A DNA stretch of 53,827 nucleotides, taken from NCBI RefSeq assembly GCF_001654965.1, contig NZ_LXEV01000002.1, forward strand, positions 1 to 53,827. The letters run 5' to 3'. This stretch comes from Proteus hauseri ATCC 700826. Lineage in GTDB: Bacteria > Pseudomonadota > Gammaproteobacteria > Enterobacterales > Enterobacteriaceae. The notes beneath the pieces are model-generated. The model was not told the origin of the DNA. It saw only the letters and a list, made by a program, of their open reading frames with translations, and ran no database searches. The translations under genes were made by a program, and so were the position numbers. Positions 30,605 to 40,646 of the stretch are shown piece after piece (position 1 is the stretch's first letter; every line of letters starts with the position of its first letter).

Positions 30605-31063
30605 ATGGAAAAAAAACAATTTACGCAATTATGCGAACAACTCAAAGCTGCAGGAGCTATCCATCCTAAATCTTGGGCGAACAGTGAGTTACAAGAAAAT
30701 ATTCCTCAATTTGCTCGCTTTCTTGTTTTAAAAGGCCTTACTGATATTTATCGCGATATAGAAGGAAATATTTCTGAAATAGATACCTACTCAGATAATG
30801 CAAAAAATATCTATAACAAACTCACAGCTCAAATCGATACAAAAGAACTCAACGAATTTCTGCATATTTACGGCAAATCCATCATTGGAATGGTGATTGA
30901 TATGTTAGATGAAGGTTATCTCTATGGCGTAAATGACAAAGTCGGCTGGACTTTAATGGAATTGGATGAACATGGCACAACAACTGATAGGCTTATCCAA
31001 GGATTACATGAAGATTTTCTTGAATTTGAAGAGTTAGAGCTTAAAACACAACTTAAAGATTAA
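30605..31063 (+). CDS. Hypothetical protein, unrecognised
   Basis: A 152-residue acidic, apparently all-helical soluble protein with no signal peptide or membrane segment. It begins MEKKQFTQLCEQLKAAGAIH and has conserved-looking blocks ARFLVLKGLTDIYRDIEGN, LHIYGKSIIGMVIDMLDEG and VGWTLMELDEHG. It is a single gene with its own terminator, between the second deformylase gene and polA, where E. coli has nothing but spf. I do not recognise the family. The compact acidic make-up would fit an immunity-type or regulatory protein, but there is no toxin partner nearby and I assign no function. Confidence 0.75.
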   Translation: MEKKQFTQLCEQLKAAGAIHPKSWANSELQENIPQFARFLVLKGLTDIYRDIEGNISEIDTYSDNAKNIYNKLTAQIDTKELNEFLHIYGKSIIGMVIDMLDEGYLYGVNDKVGWTLMELDEHGTTTDRLIQGLHEDFLEFEELELKTQLKD

Positions 31064-31093
31064 AAAAAGGCGCTATCAATAGCGCCCTTTCTT
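31062..31093 (+). terminator. Terminator after the hypothetical gene
   Basis: GGCGCTA (31069-31075) pairs with TAGCGCC (31080-31086) with a 4-nt loop, flanked by A and T runs. It lies between this gene and convergent polA. Confidence 0.85.
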
Positions 31094-31094
31094 T

Positions 31095-31158
31095 ATTTTA
31101 AAAATAAGAATTTAGTGTGCTTCATCATTTTAAAAATAAGAATTTAGTGTGCTTCATC
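31095..31158. repeat. Perfect 32-bp tandem duplication at the polA 3' end
   Basis: The 32 bases at 31095-31126 are repeated exactly and without a gap at 31127-31158. The second copy contains the last four residues of polA, its stop codon and the first trailing bases, so the first copy is a downstream duplicate of the gene's end. The duplication does not alter the protein. Confidence 0.95.
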
Positions 31159-33942
31159 CCAGTTATTACCAATACCCACTTCTACTTTTAACGCAATAGC
31201 CAGTTCCATACTCGTTTCCATTAATTGGTGGATCATTGCATTGGCGGTATCTAAATAAGATTCGCGTACTTCAAACACTAATTCATCGTGCACTTGCATA
31301 ATCATATGCACATCGTCAGGGCATTCATTACAAATCCAATTATCAACCACAATCATCGCTTTTTTGATGATGTCTGCTGCAGTTCCCTGCATTGGTGCAT
31401 TGATTGCTTCACGTTCTGATGCTTTGCGGCGAATGGCATTTTTTGAGTTAATTTCGGGTAGATATAAACGGCGTCCATCAAGAGTTTCAACATAACCCTG
31501 CGCTGATGCTTGCTGGCGAGTTCGCTCCATATAATCCAACACACCCGGGTAACGCTCAAAGTAGAGATCCATATAACGCTGAGCTTCTCTTCTCTCTACG
31601 CCAATTTGCTGAGACAAACCAAAGGCACTCATACCATAAATTAAACCAAAGTTAATGGCTTTAGCGCTACGACGTTGCTCAGAAGTCACCTCATCTAATG
31701 GAATACCAAATACTTCCGACGCTGTGGCACGATGGATATCTTTACCTTGAGCAAAGGCATCTAACAAACCTTTATCTTGAGATAAATGCGCCATAATACG
31801 CAATTCAATTTGTGAATAGTCGGCAGCCACAATTTTAAAACCATCACGAGCAATAAAGGCTTGGCGAATACGACGACCTTCTTCGTTTCTAACTGGGATA
31901 TTTTGCAAGTTAGGGTCACGAGAAGAAAGTCGCCCGGTTGCTGTCACCGCCTGATGATAAGAAGTATGAACACGTTTAGTTTTACCATTAACCATTAGTG
32001 GCAACTTATCGGTATAAGTTGACTTTAATTTAGCTAATCCACGATGCTCTAGAATTAAACGAGGTAATGCATGGCTATGCGCTAACTCTTCTAATACTTC
32101 TTCATTGGTTGAAGGTGCACCCTTTGGTGTTTTCTTAATAACAGGTAATGCTAATTTATCGAATAGGATTTCCTGCAACTGTTTTGGTGAAGAGAGGTTA
32201 AATTCTTGCCCCGCTAATTCAAATGTCTCTTTTTCAATTTCAGCTAATCGTTGTGTAATTTCTTGAGATTGCACAGCGAGAACTTGTGCATCAATAAGTA
32301 CACCTGTACGTTCCATTCTGGAAAGTACAGGGACTAATGGCATCTCAATATCTCTGTAAACGTGTTTAAGCGATGGAATAGCTTCTACTTGAGGATATAA
32401 TGCCTGATGCAGTAATAATGTAATATCAGCGTCTTCAGCGGCATATAGCGTGGCTTGTTCAACTTCAATCTGATTAAACGTCAGTTGCCCTTTGCCTTTA
32501 CCTGCTATTTCTTCAAAAGTAGTTGTTTTATGGTTTAAATGTTTCTCAGCCAAGGTATCCATATCATGGCGACTACTTACGCTATTAAGCACATAAGATT
32601 CCAGCATAGTATCAAAATGGATACCTTTTAATTCAATGCCTTCATTTTCCATAATACCGCGATCAAACTTTAGATTTTGTCCAATCTTTAAGATTGATTC
32701 ATCTTCTAAAATAGGTTTTAACGCAGCAAGAACGTCATCAACGGGTAATTGTTCAGGAGCATCAAGATACTCATGACGTAATGGAATATAAGCCGCTTTA
32801 CCCACTTCGACTGCAAATGACATACCAATTAAGCGAGCATCGATATTATTTAAACTATCTGTTTCAGTATCAAATGCAAAAGCGGGTGCTTTTTTTAGGA
32901 TTTCAACCCAACGCATCAGATTTTCATGCGTTAATATTGCTTCATAATTTTCTTGTGTAATAACAGGAAAATCGGTTGATACTCGTTTTTCTTTAGCGTC
33001 TGCAATATCAGTAGTATAAGGCACTGCTGCTTTACGGCTACTACGCTGTGCTAACCATCCACCATTGTGTAAATCACTAATCCAACGCTTAAATTCATAA
33101 CGTGTGAACATCTCCAGTAATTTATCTAAATTAGGCTCATTAACAATAAGATCGTCAAAGGTTTTATCCAACTCAACATCTGTTTTTATGGTCGCAAGTT
33201 TGTAAGAGAGCATGGCGATTTCTTCATGATCTGCCATTTTTGCACCCAGCGTTTTTGCACCACGAAAACCTAATGTTGCGATAGTATCTAGTTGCTGGTA
33301 AATCTGATTTAAACTACCAATACCTTGTAAAAGACCTAATGCTGTTTTTTCACCAACACCTGGAACACCAGGGATGTTATCTGAAGAATCACCCATTAAA
33401 GCAAGAAAATCGATAATAAGCTCAGGTGGAACACCATATTTTTCTTTTACTTCATCAGGGCCAAGGATCACGTTAGTCATTGTATTTATCAAAGTGACAT
33501 TTGGCGTAACTAACTGCGCCATATCTTTATCACCCGTACTGATTAATACATTTTTACCTTCTGCGGCTGCTTTTAATGCTAGCGTGCCAATAACATCATC
33601 AGCCTCAACACCTGTGATAGATAACAGTGGCAAACCCATTGCCTGCACCATTTCATGCAAAGGCTCTATTTGTTCGCGTAAATCATCAGGCATTGGTGGA
33701 CGATTAGACTTATATTCCTCATACAACTCATCACGGAATGTTTTGCCTTTAGCATCAAACACAACCGCTACATGGCTCGGTTTATACTGTATTATCAGAC
33801 TACGCAACATGTTAAGCACACCATACATTGCACCGGTCGGCTCTCCTTTGCTATTTGTTAGCGGAGGAAAAGCATGGTAGGCACGGTAAAGGTATGAGGA
33901 GCCATCTACAAGGATAAAGGGGTTTTCTGCTATCTGGACCAT
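31144..33942 (-). CDS. polA: DNA polymerase I
   Basis: Repair and Okazaki-fragment-maturation polymerase. ATG 33942 ([20 protein letters not shown]) matches the E. coli start and gives 932 residues (928 in E. coli); the open frame extends to 33993. Domains: 5' nuclease (about 1-300), 3'-5' exonuclease (about 330-520, with [10 protein letters not shown]) and polymerase (about 525-932, with motif [15 protein letters not shown], the O-helix region [16 protein letters not shown], and motif [10 protein letters not shown]). The C-terminus NWDEAH is intact. Confidence 0.97.
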   Translation of the reverse strand: MVQIAENPFILVDGSSYLYRAYHAFPPLTNSKGEPTGAMYGVLNMLRSLIIQYKPSHVAVVFDAKGKTFRDELYEEYKSNRPPMPDDLREQIEPLHEMVQAMGLPLLSITGVEADDVIGTLALKAAAEGKNVLISTGDKDMAQLVTPNVTLINTMTNVILGPDEVKEKYGVPPELIIDFLALMGDSSDNIPGVPGVGEKTALGLLQGIGSLNQIYQQLDTIATLGFRGAKTLGAKMADHEEIAMLSYKLATIKTDVELDKTFDDLIVNEPNLDKLLEMFTRYEFKRWISDLHNGGWLAQRSSRKAAVPYTTDIADAKEKRVSTDFPVITQENYEAILTHENLMRWVEILKKAPAFAFDTETDSLNNIDARLIGMSFAVEVGKAAYIPLRHEYLDAPEQLPVDDVLAALKPILEDESILKIGQNLKFDRGIMENEGIELKGIHFDTMLESYVLNSVSSRHDMDTLAEKHLNHKTTTFEEIAGKGKGQLTFNQIEVEQATLYAAEDADITLLLHQALYPQVEAIPSLKHVYRDIEMPLVPVLSRMERTGVLIDAQVLAVQSQEITQRLAEIEKETFELAGQEFNLSSPKQLQEILFDKLALPVIKKTPKGAPSTNEEVLEELAHSHALPRLILEHRGLAKLKSTYTDKLPLMVNGKTKRVHTSYHQAVTATGRLSSRDPNLQNIPVRNEEGRRIRQAFIARDGFKIVAADYSQIELRIMAHLSQDKGLLDAFAQGKDIHRATASEVFGIPLDEVTSEQRRSAKAINFGLIYGMSAFGLSQQIGVERREAQRYMDLYFERYPGVLDYMERTRQQASAQGYVETLDGRRLYLPEINSKNAIRRKASEREAINAPMQGTAADIIKKAMIVVDNWICNECPDDVHMIMQVHDELVFEVRESYLDTANAMIHQLMETSMELAIALKVEVGIGNNWDEAH

Positions 33943-34286
33943 AATCTGTTCATCATTGTTTTGAGGTTCATTAATATGACTAGAATGCCACAATGTAGCC
34001 CAATAGACGAATATTACCTGTTTTTAAAATTAGATATTGTACATAAATAAAGCAATATATTTCTTTATCTACGCTTATCCGTATTCCATCATCTATTATT
34101 TATAAGTTGTCATTATAAGGTTGATAATTCTATATTAAATAAAATCGACTAAAATAAAAAATCACCCTAATAGACTTATTTTAGAGTGATTAAAAAATAT
34201 TTTAATTTTTTATTGCCTTAATGATTTTTATTAATTTGTTATTAACTCTATCAAACTTTATTTTTTAATAAATAATAGAAATAACA
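33943..34286. other. polA upstream region
   Basis: About 340 A/T-rich bases between polA and the SemiSWEET gene, both on the minus strand. An imperfect hairpin near 34160-34192 (ATCACCCTAA with TTAGAGTGAT) may terminate the SemiSWEET transcript. No coding frame is supported. Confidence 0.45.
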
Positions 34287-34679
34287 TTAAATAATAGCAG
34301 TCAAACATGCAATTGCACCAAAAATAATACCCGGTGCATTCGCAATAGCAACAGGATATTCTTTACTCTTCACACCATAGAATGTCCAAAGAGAACAGTT
34401 AATCGCGGCAACAAAAGGCTGAAATGGACTTGTTTTAATCCCATTAAGATTATCAACTATTTGTGGGATATAAGAAACATACATACCACACGCAGTTACT
34501 GTTGCTATCCAGCTAACTAAAGTAATAGTATTGATTTCTGTTATACCGGCAACTTTGGCTGATAATACTTTAAATAATCCAGCTATTTGATTATTTAAAG
34601 CACTAATAAACGTATTCGCGGTACTATTCGTTGTTCCATTTATTAAAGTAAGATTTTCTGTATCAGTATCGGTTTGCAT
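34287..34679 (-). CDS. SemiSWEET-like sugar transporter protein
   Basis: A 130-residue membrane protein. The C-terminal 80 residues form one three-helix MtN3/PQ-loop unit: WIATVTACGMYVSYIPQIVDN (PQ motif at 72-73), PFVAAINCSLWTFYGVK, and the third helix APGIIFGAIACLTAI. Bacterial SemiSWEETs work as dimers of such units to carry sugars. About 50 extra N-terminal residues, rich in Thr, Asn and Ser, precede the domain, and no internal Met is available before helix 1. The substrate is unknown. Confidence 0.82.
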   Translation of the reverse strand: MQTDTDTENLTLINGTTNSTANTFISALNNQIAGLFKVLSAKVAGITEINTITLVSWIATVTACGMYVSYIPQIVDNLNGIKTSPFQPFVAAINCSLWTFYGVKSKEYPVAIANAPGIIFGAIACLTAII

Positions 34680-35456
34680 TAAGCCTCCGTTTTTCGGTAG
34701 CCTGTGATTTCCTCCACTTAAATTATTTTTATTATTGGCTACATGTTTTTAAATTTATATAGAGTAATACTTCTACTCTTCTCATCGGCTAAATATCATT
34801 TAAATATCATTGCTATGATTTTTATTACGATAAATGCCTTTAGCTTTATTGTTTTAACACAATTAAAATAAACCTGTCAAATTACTGATTAATTTCTATC
34901 TCTCTTTTAATAGAAAGGTATTTCTTCCAATTTCACACTACTATTACATTTATAAACCTAATCATTTAAATAATTTAACTTTATATTTTAATAACTTATT
35001 TTTTATTCTTGGTGATATGCTAATGCATTAATCTGAAAAGAGTTTTTCTTTTTTGTTTTTTATGTCTCTTTTAAAAAAACACCCAATGGATAAATATGCA
35101 ATCCCAGTATAGGAGAAATATACCTTCACATTAACGTCACATTTTATTCATCTTTTTCCATCCCGGTTTTCACTAAGACACAATAACCTGTGGATAACTC
35201 TGTGAATAGATTTGTAACTCTAGCTATATTAATAAGTTAGCCTTATTTTCATTTCATTAACATAATTAAAAAATCAATGACTTAGCTGGTTTTTAAAAAA
35301 CTATAAATTAATAAGTTAAAAAGTAGATAATGTGGATAGTTATATTATGACAAAAATATGAACGCAAAAAAATAGCGTTCAATGTACATGAACGCTATTT
35401 TTATATATTACATCTAAACAATTATACGTAGTATTTATTAAAACTTCCGCTATATC
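34680..35456. other. Long A/T-rich spacer between SemiSWEET and dsbA
   Basis: About 780 bases with no supported gene. It holds a perfect DnaA-box match TGTGGATAA (35189-35197) and a near match TGTGGATAG (35331-35339), plus the dsbA terminator at 35368-35402. The DnaA matches may be chance in such sequence. Confidence 0.45.
35368..35402 (-). terminator. Terminator after dsbA
   Basis: A 13-bp perfect stem, AAAAATAGCGTTC (35368-35380) with GAACGCTATTTTT (35390-35402), with a 9-nt loop. U-runs are present in both directions. Confidence 0.88.
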
Positions 35457-36080
35457 TTATTTTTTTATTAGTAACTGATTAACAATATCAGAGTATGCCT
35501 TAGCATATTCTTCAGGTGACTTAGCATTAATGCCATCATTTTTCATTTTATATTTTCCATCAATGATCATAGCTGGAACACCATTGATTTGAAAATCAGC
35601 CACTGCATTTTGTTGTTGGCTTACTAATGAATTTACGACAAAACTGTTGATTGCAGCATCATAATCTTCTGCTTTCACACCGGCATTGATGAATGTATTA
35701 CGGATATCATCAACAGAACGAATAGATTGAGTTTCCTGAATACCTTTAAATAGTGCTGGAGAAACTTGATCTTCAACACCTAATGCAATTGCCACAGCCC
35801 AAGCACGTGTCATATCTTTACCTAGAGGCCCAAGAAAATCAACGTGATAGCGAACCATTTTTGTATTTTCTGGCACATTACTTTCAACAGTACTGTTTAC
35901 TTTATAAACTTCAGAAAACTGATAGCAGTGGGGGCAATAAAAAGAGAAAAACTCAACAACTTCAGGTGCACCGGCCACTGGTTTTGAAAGATTTGTATAT
36001 TGCTTTCCTTCAGAAATATTAGCAGCAGAAACACTAAATGCTAACACCATACTTGCTAACGCTAGCCAAATTTTCTTCAT
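35457..36080 (-). CDS. dsbA: Thiol:disulfide oxidoreductase DsbA
   Basis: Periplasmic oxidase that introduces disulfide bonds and is reoxidised by DsbB. The 207 residues have a signal peptide (about 1-19), the catalytic CPHC at 49-52 in a thioredoxin fold, the inserted helical domain, and the cis-Pro loop NGVPAMIIDGKYKM. It follows srkA by about 20 nt, as in the E. coli srkA-dsbA operon, with an AGGAG ribosome binding site. Confidence 0.96.
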   Translation of the reverse strand: MKKIWLALASMVLAFSVSAANISEGKQYTNLSKPVAGAPEVVEFFSFYCPHCYQFSEVYKVNSTVESNVPENTKMVRYHVDFLGPLGKDMTRAWAVAIALGVEDQVSPALFKGIQETQSIRSVDDIRNTFINAGVKAEDYDAAINSFVVNSLVSQQQNAVADFQINGVPAMIIDGKYKMKNDGINAKSPEEYAKAYSDIVNQLLIKK

Positions 36081-36100
36081 TTCTAATCGTCTCCTAAAAA

Positions 36101-37096
36101 TTAATACATTGGGCGAAGTTGTAACGGAGGTTCATTTAATTGCTCCACTTGCCCCTGAAATAATACGAGTTGTTTAAGCCAAAAATCGGGTTCTTGAAAC
36201 CAAACAAAAGCTCTTGGAAAAGCGGGATCATTCCAGCGTTTCAGTACCCACGCAAGGTAATGCACCATTCTCATAGCTCTTAATGGCTCAATTAATGACA
36301 GCTCTTTTAAATCAAAATCCTGATATTCACTATAAGACTCGAGCAGTGTATCTAACTGTATGACCTGATCTTGTTTGGAGCCATTGAATAACATCCAAAA
36401 ATCTTGTATTGCTGTTCCCATACGGGAATCATCAAAATCAACCATTACAACTTCATCACGCCACAATATATTTCCGGGATGACAATCCCCGTGTAAGCGT
36501 AATATTTTCCACTCTGGGTTCTCTATTTTAGGCCTGACCAAATGAATAAGTTTATCAATAACCTCAACAAACTGAGGTTTTAGACTATTTGGTACTAAAT
36601 GGCTTTTCTCAAAATCTAATTTTGGCACTTCCAGATATTCTGCAATAGAAATTGTTGGACGATACTGATAACTATTTTTTTTACCAATTTTATGAATGCG
36701 TCCAAGTGTTCGTCCCACTTCTTCTAACTGAAAAAGATTATCGGTTTCATAAGCTCGTCCACCAATACTAGGAAATAACGTAAAATAGAAACCATCATCA
36801 GAAATATGTACTGTTTCACCATTAATAATTAAAGGTGCGGCCACAGAAACCTGAGCTTCTTTTAGTGCCAAAACAAACTCATGTTCTTCTTTTATTTGTT
36901 GATAAGACCATCGTTGTGGGCGATAAAATTTAACCACATAACGTTGTCGTTGCTCATCCATAAATTGAAAAACACGATTTTCATAGCTATTTAGTTCGGT
37001 CAGCCCTGATTCAGGATAAAAACCAATCTTAATTAGTGCATCCCAAATGTTATCAGGTGAAAGTCCCTGAAAATTAAATGAGGCAGACATTTCCAT
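36101..37096 (-). CDS. srkA: Stress response Ser/Thr kinase SrkA (YihE/RdoA)
   Basis: Cytoplasmic eukaryotic-like/APH-fold kinase linked to Cpx stress and reactive-oxygen tolerance in E. coli. The 331 residues include the catalytic LHGDCHPGNILWRD and the metal-binding VDFDDSRMG (Asp-rather-than-DFG type), with YVVKFYRPQRWS carrying the ATP-binding Lys. ATG 37096 is well spaced from AGGA; a second ATG is at 37090. It is in an operon with yihD and dsbA. Confidence 0.95.
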   Translation of the reverse strand: MEMSASFNFQGLSPDNIWDALIKIGFYPESGLTELNSYENRVFQFMDEQRQRYVVKFYRPQRWSYQQIKEEHEFVLALKEAQVSVAAPLIINGETVHISDDGFYFTLFPSIGGRAYETDNLFQLEEVGRTLGRIHKIGKKNSYQYRPTISIAEYLEVPKLDFEKSHLVPNSLKPQFVEVIDKLIHLVRPKIENPEWKILRLHGDCHPGNILWRDEVVMVDFDDSRMGTAIQDFWMLFNGSKQDQVIQLDTLLESYSEYQDFDLKELSLIEPLRAMRMVHYLAWVLKRWNDPAFPRAFVWFQEPDFWLKQLVLFQGQVEQLNEPPLQLRPMY

Positions 37097-37110
37097 GTTC
37101 TATCCTGGGG

Positions 37111-37380
37111 TTAATCTTTAATGACACCACGAGCACGTAAAATCGCAGTTTTAAAATCTTCTTCGTAGTCTTTTTTCAATCCTGGAATAACATCAGTTGC
37201 CGCTGTTCCACGCATTTTTAGATGATAAATTAAAATATCATCTGTCAGATCAGATAATTGACCTTTATAACCCGCTTCATCTGCTAATTTCTGCAATAAT
37301 TGAACTAGATTTAAATCTGAGTTTTCTTCCCAAACAGGGTGCAGTAATTCCATAACCTCATTAAGACGGTGACATTTCAT
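37111..37380 (-). CDS. yihD: YihD family protein
   Basis: A conserved 89-residue protein of unknown function. I start it at 37380 ([19 protein letters not shown]), equivalent to E. coli YihD; the frame runs 25 codons further up through a non-conserved hydrophobic stretch. [13 protein letters not shown] and [21 protein letters not shown] are diagnostic. It is first in the yihD-srkA-dsbA group, divergent from mobA. Confidence 0.94.
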   Translation of the reverse strand: MKCHRLNEVMELLHPVWEENSDLNLVQLLQKLADEAGYKGQLSDLTDDILIYHLKMRGTAATDVIPGLKKDYEEDFKTAILRARGVIKD

Positions 37381-37600
37381 ACAAAAAATCCTTATTATTA
37401 AAAACAACAACAAAGTATCAAGTATTATCCGATAGAAAAAGAAAACCTCTGTCAATCTGCGTAAATATTACGCTTTTTTGAGCAAAATTGCTGTTGCTTT
37501 ACATGAAATACCAATAAGTAAGTGCTTTTTATTACTATATCGTTTTTACTTGATAAATATCGTTCGGAATTTTTAGCTGATTCATTCACAAATATTGAAT

Positions 37601-38194
37601 ATGAAAAATAAGAATATTACTGGTGGCATACTTGCTGGTGGCCAAGCAACCCGAATGGGTGGTGTTGATAAAGGGTTACAAATCCTACACGGAAAGCCTC
37701 TGTATTGGCATATTGCACAGAAACTCGCAACACAAGTTGAAACTATCTTAATTAGTGCAAATCGAAATATTGATTTGTATCGCCAAAGTCATTATCCCGT
37801 TATTACCGATGAGACAACCGAATTTGCGGGCCCTTTAGCCGGAATGCTCGCTTTATTAAAACAAGCTGAAACGCAGTGGGTTGCGTTTGTTCCTTGTGAT
37901 GTTCCTTACTTCCCATCAAATTTAGTTGAAACATTATATACTCAAAAAGGAGAAGCATTAGCGACATATGTTGATGATGGAGAACGAGAACATCCCACTC
38001 TCGCATTATTAAATCGTCGTATTATTCCTACACTTGAAGCTTATTTAGCTCAAGGTGATCGCAAACTCATGCTGTTTATGAAACAAATAAATGCACGCCC
38101 TATTTTATTTGCGAATCAGGCAAATGCTTTTGTGAATTTAAATACCTCAGACGATATTCAAAAAGCCAATAAATTAAAACAACAGGAGCTATAA
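37601..38194 (+). CDS. mobA: Molybdenum cofactor guanylyltransferase MobA
   Basis: Transfers GMP to molybdopterin to form the MGD cofactor of DMSO-reductase family enzymes. I use ATG 37601 (197 residues); a TTG lies 6 bases upstream. The nucleotidyltransferase signature GGILAGGQATRMGGVDKGLQ is at the N-terminus. FVPCDVPYFP carries the metal-binding Asp, and HPTLALL lies further on. mobB follows after 2 nt, giving an operon. Confidence 0.94.
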   Translation: MKNKNITGGILAGGQATRMGGVDKGLQILHGKPLYWHIAQKLATQVETILISANRNIDLYRQSHYPVITDETTEFAGPLAGMLALLKQAETQWVAFVPCDVPYFPSNLVETLYTQKGEALATYVDDGEREHPTLALLNRRIIPTLEAYLAQGDRKLMLFMKQINARPILFANQANAFVNLNTSDDIQKANKLKQQEL

Positions 38195-38196
38195 CT

Positions 38197-38709
38197 GTGG
38201 CACATCTACCTCTTTTAGGCATTACCGCATGGAGTGGTACAGGCAAAACAACATTATTAAAAAAGCTTATTCCTGAATTACGTAAAAGAGAAATACGTGT
38301 TGGCATGATAAAACATACTCACCATGATATGGATGTTGATAAACCGGGGAAAGATAGCTATGAACTTCGTAAAGCTGGTGCTGACCAGACGTTAGTCGCC
38401 AGCCAACAACGATGGGCATTAATGACAGAAACACCAGATCTGCCAGAATTAGATTTGTATTACCTTGCTTCACGTTTTGATACGAATAAGTTAGATTTAA
38501 TCTTAGTTGAAGGCTTTAAAGGTGAAACGATCCCAAAAATTGCCCTCTATCGTCATATTAACGAGCGTGATCTTAATGATTTACTCGATGAACATGTTAT
38601 TGCTGTTGCGAGTGACCACAGTTTAGAGATCAATTTTCCATTACTGGATATCAATAACCCAGAGATTATTGCAGAATTTATTACCAACTGGCTCAAGCAA
38701 TTAAATTAG
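38197..38709 (+). CDS. mobB: Molybdopterin-guanine dinucleotide biosynthesis adapter MobB
   Basis: GTP-binding adapter that assists MobA. The 170 residues begin at GTG 38197, 2 nt after the mobA stop. The Walker A motif is AWSGTGKTTLLKKL, and the segments VGMIKHTHHDMDVDKPGKDSY and LILVEGFKGE are characteristic of MobB. Confidence 0.94.
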   Translation: MAHLPLLGITAWSGTGKTTLLKKLIPELRKREIRVGMIKHTHHDMDVDKPGKDSYELRKAGADQTLVASQQRWALMTETPDLPELDLYYLASRFDTNKLDLILVEGFKGETIPKIALYRHINERDLNDLLDEHVIAVASDHSLEINFPLLDINNPEIIAEFITNWLKQLN

Positions 38710-38741
38710 TACTCCATACAACTTAAGGCTGCTTAAGAAGA

Positions 38742-38771
38742 AAAACTCAGTACTCAAAAGCACTGAGTTTT
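38742..38771. terminator. Bidirectional terminator, mobB / alpha-glucosidase
   Basis: A 10-bp perfect stem, AAAACTCAGT (38742-38751) with ACTGAGTTTT (38762-38771), with a 10-nt loop, between convergent genes. Confidence 0.85.
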
Positions 38772-38778
38772 AAAATCA

Positions 38779-40437
38779 TTAAGAAAAAATAATCGCTTGA
38801 TAAGGCTGTAAAAGTAAAGCACCTGTTTCATCTTTCACTATAGGGCTATTACACAAATAAACTTGCGTTGCACTTACTGATAATGATTCTATTTGATTCG
38901 CAAAATTACAGAAAATATTTACTGATTTACCTTTATGGGTACGCTTAAAAGCAATCACATTTTCAGGAGAAATTAACGGCGAAAATTCACCATAAATTAA
39001 AATATCACTAATATCTGAATGACGTCTTAATGCTATAATTTGTTGATAATATTTAAATAAAGAAGCATTTTCTGCAATTTCTTGCTCTGCATTAATATCC
39101 ACATAATTAGGATTTACTTTTAACCAAGGTTTCCCCGTAGTGAATCCGCCATTTGGTTTATCATTCCATTGAAAAGGTGTCCGTGAATTATCTCGGCTAC
39201 GAGCATTAAAATAACGAATTATTTGCTCATCGCTATATCCTAATTTTCTACCCCATTCATGCAATTTGAATACGTGTAAATCATCGTGTTCTTCAAGCTT
39301 CATAGGGCAATTTGTCATACCTATTTCTTGTCCCTGATAAATAAAAGGCGTTCCTCTTTGAGTTAATAAAAATGTTGCTAACATTTTTGCACTAATAAGA
39401 TTGACTCCTCCTTCAGGTAGAAATTTATTTAATGAGCGAGGCTGATCATGATTTTCAAGATAAGGAGCCCCCCAACCAACACGCTGGGTATCTAATTGGC
39501 TCTTAATAAAAATAGGTTTTAATCTTTCGCCTGTAATTGGATTTATTGTAAATGGTTTCTCATTTCGAATATCTAAATCGGCAATACTGAAATCAAATAC
39601 CATTGAAAAATAACCATTTTCACCAACATAAGCACGTAAATCCTTTTCTGGTACATCAATTTCTGCGACGGTCATGCTATTTGCTGGCTTAAATGTTTTT
39701 TCTGTTAACTCAGTTAAAAATTTATCAATGCCTGGCTGATTTAATACCCACGGCACTAAAGACGCTGAACCATCATCTTTATCTGGTTCAAATTGATATT
39801 CAGACAATGCTTCTGGGGATTTCTTTAAATTACCTATCGCATCAATACGAAATCCAGCAACACCTTTTTTAATCCAAAGATTAATCATATCGATAATATC
39901 TTGGCGTAATTGCGGATTTTCCCAATTTAAATCAGGTTGCTCAGGTCCAAAAGAATTAAAGTACCAACGATTAGTATTAGGAACTCGACTCCACACTGAG
40001 CAATCAAAATAGGTGCGTAAATTATTTGGCGGTGTTGGTTTATCCCACTGTTTAAAAATATAGTAATCTGCATAAAGACTATTAGGATCATTCAAAGCCG
40101 CTTTAAACCAGGGATGTTCATCAGAAGAGTGATTTAAAACCAGATCTAGTAATATTTTTATCTCACGCTTATTTGCTTCACTAATAAGTCTGTCTAATGC
40201 CTTATTATCACCAAAAATAGGATCTACAACGGAATAATCAGCAATATCATAGCCATTGTCTTTCATAGGAGATTTAAAGATAGGACATAACCAAATAACA
40301 TTCGTTCCTAATGACTGAATGTAATCTAGTTTCTCAGTGATCCCAGCTAAGTCTCCGATACCATCACCATTACTATCATAATAGCTCTTAGGATAAATTT
40401 GATAGACAACCGCTTCCTTCCACCAAGCACTAGACAT
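38779..40437 (-). CDS. GH13 alpha-glucosidase (oligo-1,6-glucosidase subfamily)
   Basis: Cytoplasmic glycoside hydrolase of 552 residues from ATG 40437 (MSSAWWKEAVVYQIYPKSYY), with GAGG upstream; a GTG lies at 40443. It has a Ca-binding-type loop DSNGDGIGDL near the N-terminus, nucleophile Asp199 in GFRIDAI, acid/base Glu259 in VAEIDV, and ENHDQPR. The residue after the nucleophile is Ala200; in this subfamily Val favours alpha-1,6 substrates and Ala or Thr favours alpha-1,4. It could also be a trehalose-6-phosphate hydrolase relative, but no PTS gene is adjacent. A divergent LacI-type regulator probably controls it. Confidence 0.85.
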   Translation of the reverse strand: MSSAWWKEAVVYQIYPKSYYDSNGDGIGDLAGITEKLDYIQSLGTNVIWLCPIFKSPMKDNGYDIADYSVVDPIFGDNKALDRLISEANKREIKILLDLVLNHSSDEHPWFKAALNDPNSLYADYYIFKQWDKPTPPNNLRTYFDCSVWSRVPNTNRWYFNSFGPEQPDLNWENPQLRQDIIDMINLWIKKGVAGFRIDAIGNLKKSPEALSEYQFEPDKDDGSASLVPWVLNQPGIDKFLTELTEKTFKPANSMTVAEIDVPEKDLRAYVGENGYFSMVFDFSIADLDIRNEKPFTINPITGERLKPIFIKSQLDTQRVGWGAPYLENHDQPRSLNKFLPEGGVNLISAKMLATFLLTQRGTPFIYQGQEIGMTNCPMKLEEHDDLHVFKLHEWGRKLGYSDEQIIRYFNARSRDNSRTPFQWNDKPNGGFTTGKPWLKVNPNYVDINAEQEIAENASLFKYYQQIIALRRHSDISDILIYGEFSPLISPENVIAFKRTHKGKSVNIFCNFANQIESLSVSATQVYLCNSPIVKDETGALLLQPYQAIIFS

Positions 40438-40467
40438 ATTCACCTCACAGAAATAATAAATTAATTG

Positions 40468-40480
40468 TGGAACTGTTCCA
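40468..40480. promoter_or_regulatory. Palindromic operator for the LacI-type regulator
   Basis: TGGAACTGTTCCA is a perfect 13-bp palindrome with a single central base, 31 bases upstream of the glucosidase ATG, in the divergent spacer with the LacI-family gene. Position and symmetry suit a LacI-family operator. Binding is inference. Confidence 0.65.
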
Positions 40481-40646
40481 TATATTTACTATAAGCACTA
40501 AAATTTGGGATAAGCGAATAAACATATAAAAATGTGAAATAGCTCATATTAAAAAAACACAATTACCTCAGTAACTGTGCTTTTAACATAATCACATTGA
40601 GATATATTAAGAGTTCAACTTACTTAGAGGAGCAACTGGATATTTA

